DNA of 64,000 bases from Claveliimonas bilis. GTDB taxonomy: Bacteria > Bacillota > Clostridia > Lachnospirales > Lachnospiraceae. Below the pieces are notes generated by a model. That model saw nothing but the letters and a program-made list of their open reading frames with translations. It was not told the origin of the DNA and ran no database searches. Numbering within the stretch: the stretch's first letter is position 1; every line of letters starts with the position of its first letter. This document shows positions 9,154-18,077 of this stretch, piece after piece. Position numbers and translations under genes: made by a program. The DNA lies in the NCBI RefSeq assembly GCF_030296775.1, contig NZ_AP027742.1:682001-746000 (forward strand). The letters run 5' to 3'.

Positions 9154-10887
9154 GAACTTTACACCATGCAGCGCTATCTACAGTATGGTACTCTGGTAGA
9201 GAAGAATTTACAGCACTTTGACGCATGGGCGTCCACCTTTGGAGAGACTGTGACCGCACTGGAGATTGCGCCGGAGGGGAATGGATACCGCCTAAAGACA
9301 CGGTTTGCCCGGTTCTATAACCTGCCGGAGCTTCTGCAGATGTTCCGGGAAGTAGCGGACATCCAGACAGCAGATATGTTGAATCTTCCCGTGCCAGAGG
9401 CGGAATATCGCGTAGTAAAGGTGGAGGCTACCGATTTACAGCGGGATATGGTGGAGGAACTGGGAAACCGGGCGGAAAAGGTACGGAACCATCAAGTGAA
9501 TCCTAGAGAAGATAATATGCTCAAGATTACCAATGACGGAAGGAAACTGGCTCTTGATCAGAGACTTGCGAATCCACTTCTGCCGGATGATCCGGGGAGT
9601 AAAACCAATGCCTGTGTGGAGGAGATTTATCGTCACTGGGAAGAGGGAACGGATAAAAAGCTGACGCAGTTGGTATTCTGTGATCAGTCCACACCGAAAA
9701 CAGACGGTACATTCAGTGTGTATAACGACATCCGGGATAAGCTGATTGCGAGGGGAATCCCACCGGAGGAGATTGCCTTTATCCATGACGCCAATACGGA
9801 TGTGCGAAAGAAAGAACTGTTCTCAAAAGTCCGGAGAGGAGCTGTCCGTATCCTTATGGGCAGTACCTTTAAGATGGGAGCCGGAACGAATGTGCAGGAT
9901 CGGATCATAGCCAGCCACGATCTGGACTGCCCCTGGCGGCCCCGTGACCTGGAGCAGAGGGCAGGAAGAACCATCCGGCAGGGCAACCAGAACCCGAAAG
10001 TGGAGATTATCCGGTATGTAACAGAGGGAACTTTTGATGCTTATCTCTATCAGAATATTGAGAATAAGCAGAAATATATCAGCCAGATCATGACATCCAA
10101 GAACCCGGCCCGAAGCGTGGAGGATATAGATGAAGTGGCTTTGTCTTATGCGGAGATCAAGGCTCTGGCCACAGGAAATCCTTATATTAAGGAAAAGATG
10201 GAACTGGACATACAGGTATCCAGGCTGCAGCTTTTAAAGCAGAGTTTTCTGAACCAGAAATATGAGATGGAGGATCAGGTGGCAAAACATCTTCCGGCAC
10301 GGATCAGAGAGCAGGAAACATGGATTGCCCAGTATGAGGCAGACATTGCCCAGGTTAAGGCGCACACACCGCCGGATCGGGAAACTTTTCCGGTCATGCA
10401 GATCGGGGCTCACTCTTATACGGAGAAAAAGGAGGCAGGACAGGCGATCATTGACGCCTGCAAAGCCATGAAATCTCCGGAACCCGTGCCACTGGGGGAT
10501 TATCGTGGACTTTCGATGGAGCTGTCCTATTCCTCTGCCAGCAAGGAATTTGTCATTGCTTTACATGGAAAAGGCACCTATAAAGTACCACTGGGAACGG
10601 ATATTCATGGAAATATCACAAGACTCGATAATAAGCTCAATGAGCTGCCGGACAATCTTTCCCGCTGCCGGGAAGTTCTTGAAACCGTAAAATCCCAGTT
10701 AGAAAATGCAAGGGTGGAGGCACGAAAAGAGTTCCCGCAGGAAAAGGAACTGGCAGAAAAGGTGGCAAGACTGGGGGAGCTGAACGCTCTTTTGGATATG
10801 GACAAGAAAGACCATATCGTTATGGAAGAGGAACCGGAAGAAGAGGAAATCGAACCGGAAAGGGAAAAAGCCGTCTGGGTGCGGTAA
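9154..10887 (+). CDS. ICE helicase, 3' exon (C-terminal RecA lobe)
   Basis: These 577 codons continue the helicase interrupted at 6647. The frame remains open upstream to 9046, but bases 9046-9153 are intron sequence. The segment carries the C-terminal SNF2/DEAD-like lobe: GSTFKMGAGTNVQD, then the arginine-finger region RDLEQRAGRTIRQGN, followed by a long helical tail rich in Glu and Lys. It can be expressed as part of the full protein only after intron splicing. It ends in the basic/acidic tail EPEEEEIEPEREK. The stop is followed by a small hairpin (GGTATC/GATACC, 10897-10916). Confidence 0.88.
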   Translation, partial: ELYTMQRYLQYGTLVEKNLQHFDAWASTFGETVTALEIAPEGNGYRLKTRFARFYNLPELLQMFREVADIQTADMLNLPVPEAEYRVVKVEATDLQRDMVEELGNRAEKVRNHQVNPREDNMLKITNDGRKLALDQRLANPLLPDDPGSKTNACVEEIYRHWEEGTDKKLTQLVFCDQSTPKTDGTFSVYNDIRDKLIARGIPPEEIAFIHDANTDVRKKELFSKVRRGAVRILMGSTFKMGAGTNVQDRIIASHDLDCPWRPRDLEQRAGRTIRQGNQNPKVEIIRYVTEGTFDAYLYQNIENKQKYISQIMTSKNPARSVEDIDEVALSYAEIKALATGNPYIKEKMELDIQVSRLQLLKQSFLNQKYEMEDQVAKHLPARIREQETWIAQYEADIAQVKAHTPPDRETFPVMQIGAHSYTEKKEAGQAIIDACKAMKSPEPVPLGDYRGLSMELSYSSASKEFVIALHGKGTYKVPLGTDIHGNITRLDNKLNELPDNLSRCREVLETVKSQLENARVEARKEFPQEKELAEKVARLGELNALLDMDKKDHIVMEEEPEEEEIEPEREKAVWVR

Positions 10888-11014
10888 GAAATGCGGTATC
10901 GGGGAACTGATACCGTGGTACATAGCCTTAAAAAGTGTGGAAACAGAGAAAACGCACAATCGTCTGCGCCTGGATCATCTGATATAGTGGGTGGAAGAGG
11001 AGGAAGAAAAGGCT

Positions 11015-11353
11015 ATGAAGATAGAAGATATTGATATTTATAATCTGCCGATCTGGGCCTGCGCTATAGTGGACGAGATCAGTGAAAAATGTAAAAAGGA
11101 ACTGAAAAACTCTCCGGAATACAGTCGGATTCTGAAGGAAAGCGATGAACTGCTGTTTAAATATCCGTTTATTTCAGCACTGATTGATCGGGATGAAATT
11201 GAAGAGCCTATGAAACTTTCCGTAAAAAAAGCAAGGGCGCTCTCTCGATTCCTTGCACTGGACGCTGACCGTGAAGATTATGAGCGGATACAGCTTTATC
11301 TTATGGGGTGTCGGCATACATTGGAAATGTTGCTGTTATTGGAGATCTTATAG
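11015..11353 (+). CDS. ICE accessory protein (112 aa), unknown function
   Basis: I chose ATG 11015 because AGAGGAGGAAG lies at correct spacing; the longer GTG start at 10991 overlaps that site. The product is a soluble, mainly helical protein (MKIEDIDIYNLPIWACA, then YPFISALIDRDE). It resembles the next protein in length and layout, including the YPFI segment, so the two are likely diverged paralogues. Such ~110-residue proteins recur in ICEs of gut Clostridia. No function can be assigned. Confidence 0.6.
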   Translation: MKIEDIDIYNLPIWACAIVDEISEKCKKELKNSPEYSRILKESDELLFKYPFISALIDRDEIEEPMKLSVKKARALSRFLALDADREDYERIQLYLMGCRHTLEMLLLLEIL

Positions 11354-11399
11354 AAAGCAGCGTTCTGAATTGTAGAAAATGCCAGGAGTGGATATAGTA

Positions 11400-11768
11400 A
11401 TGTATAAAGCAGGAAATGTATTATCAGAGAGGATGATTGATTTGAATAAGACAGACTTTTGTGATCTTGTGGAGCGGATCAAAGACAGCTTCATGGAGAT
11501 TGACAGCGATATTATGGTAGATCTGAAAAAACAGGATATAGAATATGCCGATATGTGCCAGAAACTGGGAGAGATGGAAAGCAGGTATCCGTTTATTCTA
11601 GAAGTGACAGAAGGGAGCGGAGCCATCAGTCTTACTGCCGAGGAACATGAGATTGTGAGAAAATATATGAGCAGGATGTTTGAAAAAGAGACGATAGAAC
11701 GCTGCCAGATCTATTTCCGGGGGCATACGGATGGGTATGTGTATTTGAAAAAGATTGGGGTAGTGTAA
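11400..11768 (+). CDS. ICE accessory protein (122 aa), paralogue-like, unknown function
   Basis: AGGAG lies ten bases before ATG 11400, so I prefer it to the in-frame ATG at 11379. The product contains ESRYPFILEVTEG, SLTAEEHEIVRKY and IYFRGHTDGYVYLKKIG. The layout matches the preceding gene product but the ending is better conserved. Function is unknown. The spacing suggests one operon with the helicase genes upstream. Confidence 0.6.
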   Translation: MYKAGNVLSERMIDLNKTDFCDLVERIKDSFMEIDSDIMVDLKKQDIEYADMCQKLGEMESRYPFILEVTEGSGAISLTAEEHEIVRKYMSRMFEKETIERCQIYFRGHTDGYVYLKKIGVV

Positions 11769-11862
11769 TATATACGATGAAAAAGGACATGACATTCTCA
11801 ATCTGACATGATAAAATGAAATCGAAAAGAACAGAGAGTGTGCCATTGAAAGGATGGATATT

Positions 11863-12153
11863 ATGTATAAAGTAGAAATTATTTTTAACTCGAAAGATTT
11901 GACACAGAGCGATATGGATCAGATTTGCGAAGAAACGGATCAGATTTTTGAAAGAGAAGAATTAAGTTGTGCAGACAGGCAACCGGGAAAAAGAGTATAT
12001 CTTGACCGTGGACGAAAACAGGATTATGGTAGATTTTGGGCGGCAATCTTTGCAATGAAAAACTCCAGAAAGATTACAGATCATTTACAGGAATGTTTCT
12101 GGTATAACGGAAATGAAAAAGAGAATCTTATTACCGAGTTCATAAGGAATTAG
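11863..12153 (+). CDS. Small protein immediately upstream of vapD (96 aa), possible partner
   Basis: The preferred ATG is 11863, eight bases after AAAGGA; the ATG at 11854 touches the ribosome site. The product begins MYKVEIIFNSKDLTQSDMDQ and is acidic in its first half. It has no motif I recognise. It lies four bases before the VapD-like gene in the same operon. By position it could be the antitoxin or regulatory partner of VapD; this is inference from arrangement only. Confidence 0.55.
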   Translation: MYKVEIIFNSKDLTQSDMDQICEETDQIFEREELSCADRQPGKRVYLDRGRKQDYGRFWAAIFAMKNSRKITDHLQECFWYNGNEKENLITEFIRN

Positions 12154-12157
12154 CCAA

Positions 12158-12490
12158 ATGGACAGTACACAGAGAAAAGGGATCAATTTTGATCTAGATA
12201 CAGAGGCACTGCAGCAGCATTATCCTAAAGGAGACTGGCATAATGCGTACTATGATGTACGGGCTTACTTTGAAAAGAATGGTTTTGAACATATTCAGGG
12301 TTCCGGGTATCATTCCATTGAGGCTATGTCAGAAGCAAAGGCAATGTCTGTTATTTATAAAATGACAAAGGAATTTCCGTGGCTGAATTATTGTGTGAGT
12401 ATTTGTACTATTTCTGATGTGCCGGAATTGTATGATATTTCTCATGTATTTGTGAGAGAAGCACAACGCTTGCATGAAGAAGAGCAATAA
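12158..12490 (+). CDS. vapD: VapD-like ribonuclease (Cas2-related fold)
   Basis: The 110-residue protein matches VapD features I recall: INFDLDTEALQQHYPKGDWH at the start, then AYFEKNGFEHIQGSGY and a KEFPWLN segment. VapD proteins are small endoribonucleases with the ferredoxin-like fold seen in Cas2, and several act as toxins or virulence factors. The N-terminal Asp of FDLD is in place. No CRISPR array or other cas gene is nearby, so this is a stand-alone VapD. It follows a small gene by four bases and is followed by a strong terminator. Confidence 0.82.
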   Translation: MDSTQRKGINFDLDTEALQQHYPKGDWHNAYYDVRAYFEKNGFEHIQGSGYHSIEAMSEAKAMSVIYKMTKEFPWLNYCVSICTISDVPELYDISHVFVREAQRLHEEEQ

Positions 12491-12509
12491 AATATTTTAC
12501 AAAGTACAT

Positions 12510-12551
12510 AGCCGGATGGTTTTCAAGAAAAGAAGATCATCCGGCTTTTTT
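12510..12551 (+). terminator. Rho-independent terminator after vapD
   Basis: AGCCGGATG (12510-12518) pairs with CATCCGGCT (12538-12546) and is followed by TTTTTT. It closes the operon ending with the VapD-like gene. Confidence 0.88.
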
Positions 12552-12616
12552 AATGCCCAGATATGAGAAATGAATTGTGTAATATCCAATCACGGGCAGG
12601 AAAGGAGATGATATTT

Positions 12617-13588
12617 ATGCCTTATGTTGCGCCGGAAGTGGTGCAGAGAGTCAAGCAGATCGACCTTCTGACCTATCTAAAGAACTATGAACCTTATGAG
12701 CTGGTGCATTTCTCCGGGAATGTTTATACCACCAGATCCCACGACAGTTTGAAGATCTCTAACGGAAAATGGATGTGGTGGAGCCGGGGGATTGGGGGCA
12801 GGAGCGCACTTGATTATCTGATCAAAGTGAGAGGATATGACTTTGTGCAGGCGGTACAGATGATAGCGGAACAGGCGGCAATACAGCCGCCTGTTTCCAT
12901 ACCAGCCGAAAAGAAAACAGAGAAAAAGCTGATCCTGCCAAAGCCTTATCGCTATCAGACGTATGCAGTTTCATATCTGCAGAACCGTGGGATTGATATG
13001 GAGATTATTCGATTCTGTTTGAAAACCCATCGACTTTATGAAAGTGAGAATTACCACAACGTGGTTTTTGTGGGAATGGATGAGAGCGGAACACCTCGTT
13101 ATGCGGCTCTGCGTGGAATCAGTTCAGATTTTCTTGGAGAGGCGTCCGGAAGTGACAAAAACTATTCTTTCTGTATTCCAGCAGAGGAAAAATGCCGGGC
13201 AGTCCATCTGTTTGAGTCAGCCATTGACCTGTTATCTTACGCCACAGAACGAAAGCTGGACGGAAAAAACTGGCGAGAGGAACATCTGTTATCCCTTGCA
13301 GGTGTGTATCAGCCGGCCAAAGAAATCGAGAAAAGCAAAGTTCCGGCAGCGCTGACTCGCTTTCTGAAAGAACATCCGGAGGTGGATAGGGTGGTGTTTC
13401 ATCTGGATAATGACCGGACGGGAAGGCTTGCGACACAGGCCATCCGGACGGTACTTCCGAAGAAATACCAGACAAGAGATGAGCCGCCAAAGCAGGGGAA
13501 TGACTGCAACGATAGCCTTTGTATCCGGCTGGGAATCCGGCAGACAAAGCGGGAAAAAAGACACAGAGGGAGAGACTTTGAACGGTAG
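12617..13588 (+). CDS. DUF3991/Toprim primase-like protein
   Basis: The 323-residue protein starts MPYVAPEVVQRVKQIDLLTY. Its N-terminal half resembles the zinc-finger/primase region of DUF3991 proteins, with WMWWSRGIGGRSALDYLI in the CHC2-like position. The C-terminal half is a Toprim domain, with the first acidic residue in HLFESAIDLLSY and a catalytic pair in FHLDNDRTG. Start 12617 has AAAGGAG nine bases upstream; the longer start at 12563 lacks a site. Such proteins occur in ICE and plasmid processing modules and may prime replication or modify transferred DNA. Confidence 0.8.
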   Translation: MPYVAPEVVQRVKQIDLLTYLKNYEPYELVHFSGNVYTTRSHDSLKISNGKWMWWSRGIGGRSALDYLIKVRGYDFVQAVQMIAEQAAIQPPVSIPAEKKTEKKLILPKPYRYQTYAVSYLQNRGIDMEIIRFCLKTHRLYESENYHNVVFVGMDESGTPRYAALRGISSDFLGEASGSDKNYSFCIPAEEKCRAVHLFESAIDLLSYATERKLDGKNWREEHLLSLAGVYQPAKEIEKSKVPAALTRFLKEHPEVDRVVFHLDNDRTGRLATQAIRTVLPKKYQTRDEPPKQGNDCNDSLCIRLGIRQTKREKRHRGRDFER

Positions 13589-13602
13589 AAAGAGAGGACT
13601 TT

Positions 13603-14007
13603 ATGAAGACAGTTCAGTATGATTTGAGGATCGTTCACAGGAAAAAGGTTGCGATAGGAGCCATTAACCGGAAAGAAATTGATCGGATTCTGCGGGATAT
13701 GATCACGTCCGGAGAGGCTCTGAACATGGAGGGAGGAGAAATAGTTGGCATTATGGTTGAAGAAAAAGGGGAGCGGGATTGTCCGGGAAACTGTGATCAC
13801 TGCTCATATCTTTGCCCGGAAAGTGGAGAATGCATGATGGACGATCTGGAAGACCGGTGCCGGTCCTGTGAGTATGGCTGTGAGAAATGCGGCCTTTGCA
13901 GTCTGATTGACTATGGTGTCTGCGGAGATGAGGAGTGTGAAAACTGTCATTGGCGCTGCCCGGAGTGTGGTGGATGTACCCATCCGGAGGGAGAAAAACA
14001 GCCATGA
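13603..14007 (+). CDS. Cysteine-rich zinc-binding-like ICE protein (134 aa)
   Basis: After an ordinary N-terminal half (MKTVQYDLRIVHRKK...), the second half is packed with CxxC-type pairs, about 20 cysteines in 70 residues (for example CPGNCDHCSYLCP and CEKCGLC). This suggests several small metal-binding modules. The gene starts 15 bases after the Toprim gene and is probably co-transcribed. Function is unknown; a nucleic-acid or protein-binding scaffold is plausible. Confidence 0.65.
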   Translation: MKTVQYDLRIVHRKKVAIGAINRKEIDRILRDMITSGEALNMEGGEIVGIMVEEKGERDCPGNCDHCSYLCPESGECMMDDLEDRCRSCEYGCEKCGLCSLIDYGVCGDEECENCHWRCPECGGCTHPEGEKQP

Positions 14008-14189
14008 CAGCTTTTGTTGTCGGCAGGTAATGAACCGCCGGAGGCGGGAACGGAGCGCAGGCGGAGTGGGATACACAATACCAGCAAGCAACGCCTTTGG
14101 ATTGCCAGAGCTTTTCTGGCAACCCTCCGGCAGCTTGTCAGGGAAAAATCCCTGAAACCCTTTTACAAGAAACGGAGGTAAGAGTGAAC

Positions 14190-14300
14190 ATGATCCAGTT
14201 TATTTGCGGAACAATGGTTGGCGGTATGATCGGTGTGGCTATGATGTGCCTTATGCAGATCAACCGTCTTTACAGACATGACCGGGAGGTGGACGAATGA
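14190..14300 (+). CDS. DUF3789-like small membrane protein (36 aa)
   Basis: The product starts MIQFICGTMVGGMIGVAMMC and ends in a charged tail. This single-helix layout matches the short DUF3789 proteins of Clostridia mobile elements. ACGGAGGTA lies upstream. A GTG at 14184 is an alternative start. The 182 bases before it hold only GC-rich inverted repeats and no gene I can support. Confidence 0.55.
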   Translation: MIQFICGTMVGGMIGVAMMCLMQINRLYRHDREVDE

Positions 14301-14446
14301 TACGGATGGAGATCCTTTTAAAAAAGGAGACAGAAAAAAAGCGTTTGGAGAAATATCAGCAGATATTAACAGGAAAGGGGGATGGACAGCATGAACAGCA
14401 CGGTAGCAGTGAGAGCCTTCGCCGAGGGTGTGACACAGCAGATTAA
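14297..14446 (+). CDS. Short coupled frame (49 aa), unknown
   Basis: The ATG overlaps the previous stop (GAATGA) and GGGAGGTGG precedes it. The frame encodes a basic helix (LLKKETEKKRLEKYQQIL), then runs 56 bases into the next gene in another phase, where its sequence looks unconstrained. It may be a real small protein or a coupling peptide that passes ribosomes to the DUF5688 gene. Confidence 0.35.
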   Translation: MIRMEILLKKETEKKRLEKYQQILTGKGDGQHEQHGSSESLRRGCDTAD

Positions 14447-15368
14447 AGATTATCTGCCGGAGGATTATCAAAACATGCAATGTGAAGTTTCAGAACAGCA
14501 GAAGAATAATGGCGTAGTGATGACGGGAATTGTTCTAAATATGCCAGGACAGAAGATTGCTCCGGTTGTCTATATGGAGCCATTCTATGATCAGATCCGA
14601 AAAGGGGAGCCAATGGATCAGATCATGAACCGTATTGCCGATGTGTGCAGACAGTCGCTATCTGTACGGGAACTGCCGGAAAGTCTGGATTTTGCGGATT
14701 ATGATTCTGTGAAAGATTATCTGACCGTACAGGTTATTAACACAAAAACCAACCAACGGATGTTGTCCGGGGTTCCCCATAAGGAAATGGAAGATCTGTC
14801 TGTGATCTGCCGGATTGAATTCCCTTCGCCGACCGGCGAAGGAACGGGCAGTATCAAAGTAACCCATGAACTGATGAGCCAGTGGGAAGTACGGCCACAG
14901 GAGGTCTATCAGCAGGCATTGGAAAATGCAGTGAAGAACTGCCCGCCTGTACTGATGAGCATGGATGATGTGCTGATGGAACTGTCAGGGCTTCCTTTTG
15001 AGACAAAAAATCTGCTGCAGATGGAAGAAGGAGAAGAAATTCCAAAAGAGGGCATGTATGTTCTGAGTAATCAGACAAAACTGAACGGTGCTTCTGTCCT
15101 TGCCTATCCTAATCTGCAGGAGCAGTTGGAATCGGTATTCCCGCAAGGGTGTTATCTTCTCCCATCGTCTCTGCATGAGATGATCGTTGTTCCGAAAGAA
15201 ATGACGGTATCGCCAAAGGAGCTGGGAGAAATGGTGCGGGAGGTCAACAAGACAGAAGTTGCAAGAGATGAAATCCTGTCGGACAGAGTATATGAGTTTG
15301 ATAAAGAAAAACGACGGCTTCGCCAGGTGCCGGAATCCATAGAAAAGGCAAAGGAGATGGAGCGATGA
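14391..15368 (+). CDS. DUF5688 family protein
   Basis: The 325-residue protein has VYMEPFYDQIRKGEPMD, followed by a long alpha/beta C-terminal region. This pattern matches DUF5688 proteins found in conjugative elements of Lachnospiraceae. The start at 14391 is nine bases from GAAAGGGGG; the ATG at 14382 abuts it. The stop overlaps the mobC start (GATGAG). Function is unknown. Confidence 0.72.
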   Translation: MNSTVAVRAFAEGVTQQIKDYLPEDYQNMQCEVSEQQKNNGVVMTGIVLNMPGQKIAPVVYMEPFYDQIRKGEPMDQIMNRIADVCRQSLSVRELPESLDFADYDSVKDYLTVQVINTKTNQRMLSGVPHKEMEDLSVICRIEFPSPTGEGTGSIKVTHELMSQWEVRPQEVYQQALENAVKNCPPVLMSMDDVLMELSGLPFETKNLLQMEEGEEIPKEGMYVLSNQTKLNGASVLAYPNLQEQLESVFPQGCYLLPSSLHEMIVVPKEMTVSPKELGEMVREVNKTEVARDEILSDRVYEFDKEKRRLRQVPESIEKAKEMER

Positions 15369-15715
15369 GAAAACGAAATGTGGCGATCCTGTTCCGTCTG
15401 AACCGGAAAGAGGCGGAGGCACTGGATAAAAAAGTAAAGAAGAGCGGCCTGAGCAGGGAGGCATATCTCCGCCATCTGATCAGCGGTGTGGTTCCAAGAG
15501 ACGCCCCGCCGCCGGACTACTATTCCATGATGCGAGAACTCCACCGGATTGGGAATAACCTAAACCAGATTGCACAGAAAGCCCACACATTAAATGTGAT
15601 TGATGTGCAGCGGTATGATCGGGATATGCGGTTATTTGAGAATACCGTAAAAAAGATCACAGAGGCAGTTATTCTGCCGGAACCGATGAAAGATGAAAAT
15701 CGGAGGGGAGTGTGA
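15365..15715 (+). CDS. mobC: MobC-like relaxosome accessory protein
   Basis: The 116-residue protein begins with a ribbon-helix-helix-like segment (AILFRLNRKEAEALDKKVKKSG), then LSREAYLRHLI. It ends with the MobC signature region (RELHRIGNNLNQIAQKAH). MobC proteins bind near the transfer origin and help the relaxase open DNA. It sits between DUF5688 and the relaxase gene with overlaps on both sides, the classic relaxosome order. Confidence 0.88.
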   Translation: MRKRNVAILFRLNRKEAEALDKKVKKSGLSREAYLRHLISGVVPRDAPPPDYYSMMRELHRIGNNLNQIAQKAHTLNVIDVQRYDRDMRLFENTVKKITEAVILPEPMKDENRRGV

Positions 15716-15716
15716 C

Positions 15717-17174
15717 GTGGCTACCACATCCATCTGGAGTGTGAAAGGGTGGCTGGGGAAAGTCGTGATCTATGTGGAGAATCCGGAAAAGACTACCGCT
15801 CCGGAGATCGCAAAACTTCCGGAATATAAAAAAGAAGAGGCGGTACAAACTGAAGAGAAAATGCAGAGTCTCTCCGATGTGATTGCCTATGCGGTCAATG
15901 AGGAAAAGACCAGATCAAAAGGAAGAAAAGGTGAGGAGGAGATTGTCAGTGAGACGGAGCAGATTATGCAGCAGTATGTTTCCGGTATTAACTGTACGCC
16001 CGCCACCGCCCGCAGTGAAATGATGGCGGTCAAAAAACGGTATGGAAAGGATGAGGGAATTGTGGCATTTCATGGGTATCAGTCCTTTGCACCGGGAGAG
16101 TGTACTCCGGCATTGGCCCATGAGGTCGGTATCCGACTGGCACAGGAATTGTGGGGAGATCGTTTTCAGGTACTGGTAGCAACCCATCTGGACAAAGCCC
16201 ATCATCTTCATAATCATTTTGTGGTCAACTCTGTTTCCTACACAGATGGAAAACGGTATCACAGAACCAATCAGGACTATCGGGATATGCGTGCCGTCTC
16301 TGACCGCCTTTGTCAGGAGTATGGTCTGTCCGTAATCGAACATCCGCAGCCGGGAAAGTCCAAATCTTATGGCGAGTGGCGGGCGGAGCAGGAAGGCAGG
16401 CCAACCTACCACAGTATTGTCCGGGAGGATGTGGATGAGGCAATCTTGCAGGCAAGGACAGAAAAACAGTTTTTCCATTTTCTAAAGGAGAAAGGCTATT
16501 CTATCAAGTTTGGGAAAGATCTTACGATACGCCCGGAAGGACGGGAACGTGGGCTGAAACTGAAACGGAACTTTGGAGAGGAGTATTCTCTGGAGTCGAT
16601 CCGAAGGAGGATACTGGAGGAAGATCCGCCTGCCATTTTGCAGGAAGAACGACAGCCGGAGAAAAAACGGTATGTGGCATATGTGCGGGGAAACCTGCCG
16701 AAGAAAAGGATCGGAGGACTGCGGGGATTGTATCTGCACTACTGTTTTCTCTTAGGTATCCTGCCAAAGAACCGCCCGCCCGTATCTTCAAAACAACTTC
16801 ATTTCCTTTTGCGGGAGGATCTGGCGAAACTGGAACAGATCTCAAGAGAGACAAGGCTGCTCTGCCGCTGTCACATTGACACGGACGAGCAGCTTTTTTC
16901 TTATAAGGAATCGCTGCAGGAACAGATGACACAGCTATCGAAAGAACGTCAGAAGCTGCGGTATCAGTGCCGCAGCATTCGGGAAGAAAATCGACTGGCG
17001 GAAGTAAAAACAGAAATTTCCAGATTGACTGCCCGGATCGGAGAAATGAGAGAGGAAGTGATGCTTTGTGATGGGATTGCTGCACGTTCTGGCCTGATCC
17101 GGCAAAAGATACAGATCGTGCGGCAGGAAAAGAAACAGGGAAAGGAGGAGATTAACCATGAACACATCAGGTGA
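15717..17174 (+). CDS. MobA/VirD2-type relaxase
   Basis: The relaxase has the three-histidine metal motif THLDKAHHLHNHF near residue 156, and a conserved N-terminal start ATTSIWSVKGWLGKVV. I prefer GTG 15717, eight bases behind CGGAGGGGA, to the ATG at 15693, because family members begin with this conserved sequence. The C-terminal half is basic and coiled-coil-like. The enzyme should nick the ICE transfer origin and pilot the strand during conjugation. The oriT is probably near this cluster but I could not place it. The gene overlaps the next by 17 bases. Confidence 0.9.
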   Translation: MATTSIWSVKGWLGKVVIYVENPEKTTAPEIAKLPEYKKEEAVQTEEKMQSLSDVIAYAVNEEKTRSKGRKGEEEIVSETEQIMQQYVSGINCTPATARSEMMAVKKRYGKDEGIVAFHGYQSFAPGECTPALAHEVGIRLAQELWGDRFQVLVATHLDKAHHLHNHFVVNSVSYTDGKRYHRTNQDYRDMRAVSDRLCQEYGLSVIEHPQPGKSKSYGEWRAEQEGRPTYHSIVREDVDEAILQARTEKQFFHFLKEKGYSIKFGKDLTIRPEGRERGLKLKRNFGEEYSLESIRRRILEEDPPAILQEERQPEKKRYVAYVRGNLPKKRIGGLRGLYLHYCFLLGILPKNRPPVSSKQLHFLLREDLAKLEQISRETRLLCRCHIDTDEQLFSYKESLQEQMTQLSKERQKLRYQCRSIREENRLAEVKTEISRLTARIGEMREEVMLCDGIAARSGLIRQKIQIVRQEKKQGKEEINHEHIR

Positions 17175-18072
17175 GGCCGCTGACCAGGTGGTGCGCATGT
17201 CGCTGGAAGTCGGTGAGGCAGCCCTAAAGATCACAGGAGCCGGGGCAAAACAGCTTGCGGTGCTTCTGTATGCAGTACTGAAAGAGCAGAAAAAGACCAA
17301 GGGACGGGCGAGACTGGAAACCCTTGTCCGCTCCGGAAAACCACTGACCGTCTATTCTGTGAAAGAGAGTGATTTGAAGCAATTTGTCACAGAGGCAAAG
17401 CGGTATGGGATCTTATACTGTGCAGTGCGGAACCCGAAAGGGAGCATAGACGGGATGGTCGATGTGGTGGTCAAGGAAGAAGACGCTCCCCGGATCAACC
17501 GGATCGTGGAGCGGTTCAAGTTTGCTTCTGTTACAGAAGCGGCGCAGATCAAGACAGAGATAGAAAAGAGCCGGGAGGAAAAATCCCACGGGAAGAGCCG
17601 GGAGACATCCTCTGGAAAGGCGGAGCCGGATACCGGAAAGGAAAAGCAGAGGGCGGAACAGCCATCGGATCGGAGAAAAACATCCGGAAAAGCACCGGCA
17701 GCCCCACAGCAGGTGCACCCGGAAAAATCACAGGAGGACCGGCTCATGGACGAACTGCTGGGAGAACCGGTAAAGAAAGAGGGAAAACAGCAAAACCCCT
17801 CATTGGCAAAGACAGAGAAATCCCGTCTGTCCGAGCCTATCTCCGTAAGGCCAGACAAAACCGCCGAGGGTACTTCTAAGCTGTATGCTCCGTCCGTACC
17901 GAAAAAGCCGTCCGTGCGGAAAGAGCTTAAGGAGATCCAGGCAGCGAGGAAGAAAGAGGCAGAAAGCAAGGGAAAGGAACCGATTTCAAAAGAAAAACCC
18001 GGCAGGACAAGGCAGACGCAGCATACGCAGCCGCAGAACCGGAAAAAACCAAGAAAATCGAAAGAGAGGTAG
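17158..18072 (+). CDS. PcfB/DUF3801 family conjugation protein
   Basis: The first ~130 residues form the DUF3801/PcfB globular domain (LKITGAGAKQLAVLLYAVL; GKPLTVYSVKESDLKQF). The remainder is a long Lys/Glu/Ser/Pro-rich tail. PcfB-like proteins link the relaxosome to the coupling protein in Firmicute conjugation systems. It overlaps the relaxase gene. In intact ICEs a VirD4-type coupling protein often follows; here the next gene is a truncated ArdC-like one. Confidence 0.8.
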   Translation: MNTSGEAADQVVRMSLEVGEAALKITGAGAKQLAVLLYAVLKEQKKTKGRARLETLVRSGKPLTVYSVKESDLKQFVTEAKRYGILYCAVRNPKGSIDGMVDVVVKEEDAPRINRIVERFKFASVTEAAQIKTEIEKSREEKSHGKSRETSSGKAEPDTGKEKQRAEQPSDRRKTSGKAPAAPQQVHPEKSQEDRLMDELLGEPVKKEGKQQNPSLAKTEKSRLSEPISVRPDKTAEGTSKLYAPSVPKKPSVRKELKEIQAARKKEAESKGKEPISKEKPGRTRQTQHTQPQNRKKPRKSKER

Positions 18073-18077
18073 AGAGT

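Noticed and set aside
12158-12490. A Cas2-like protein hinting at a CRISPR system
   Set aside because: The sequence fits VapD rather than Cas2, and no repeat array, cas1 or effector gene is present.
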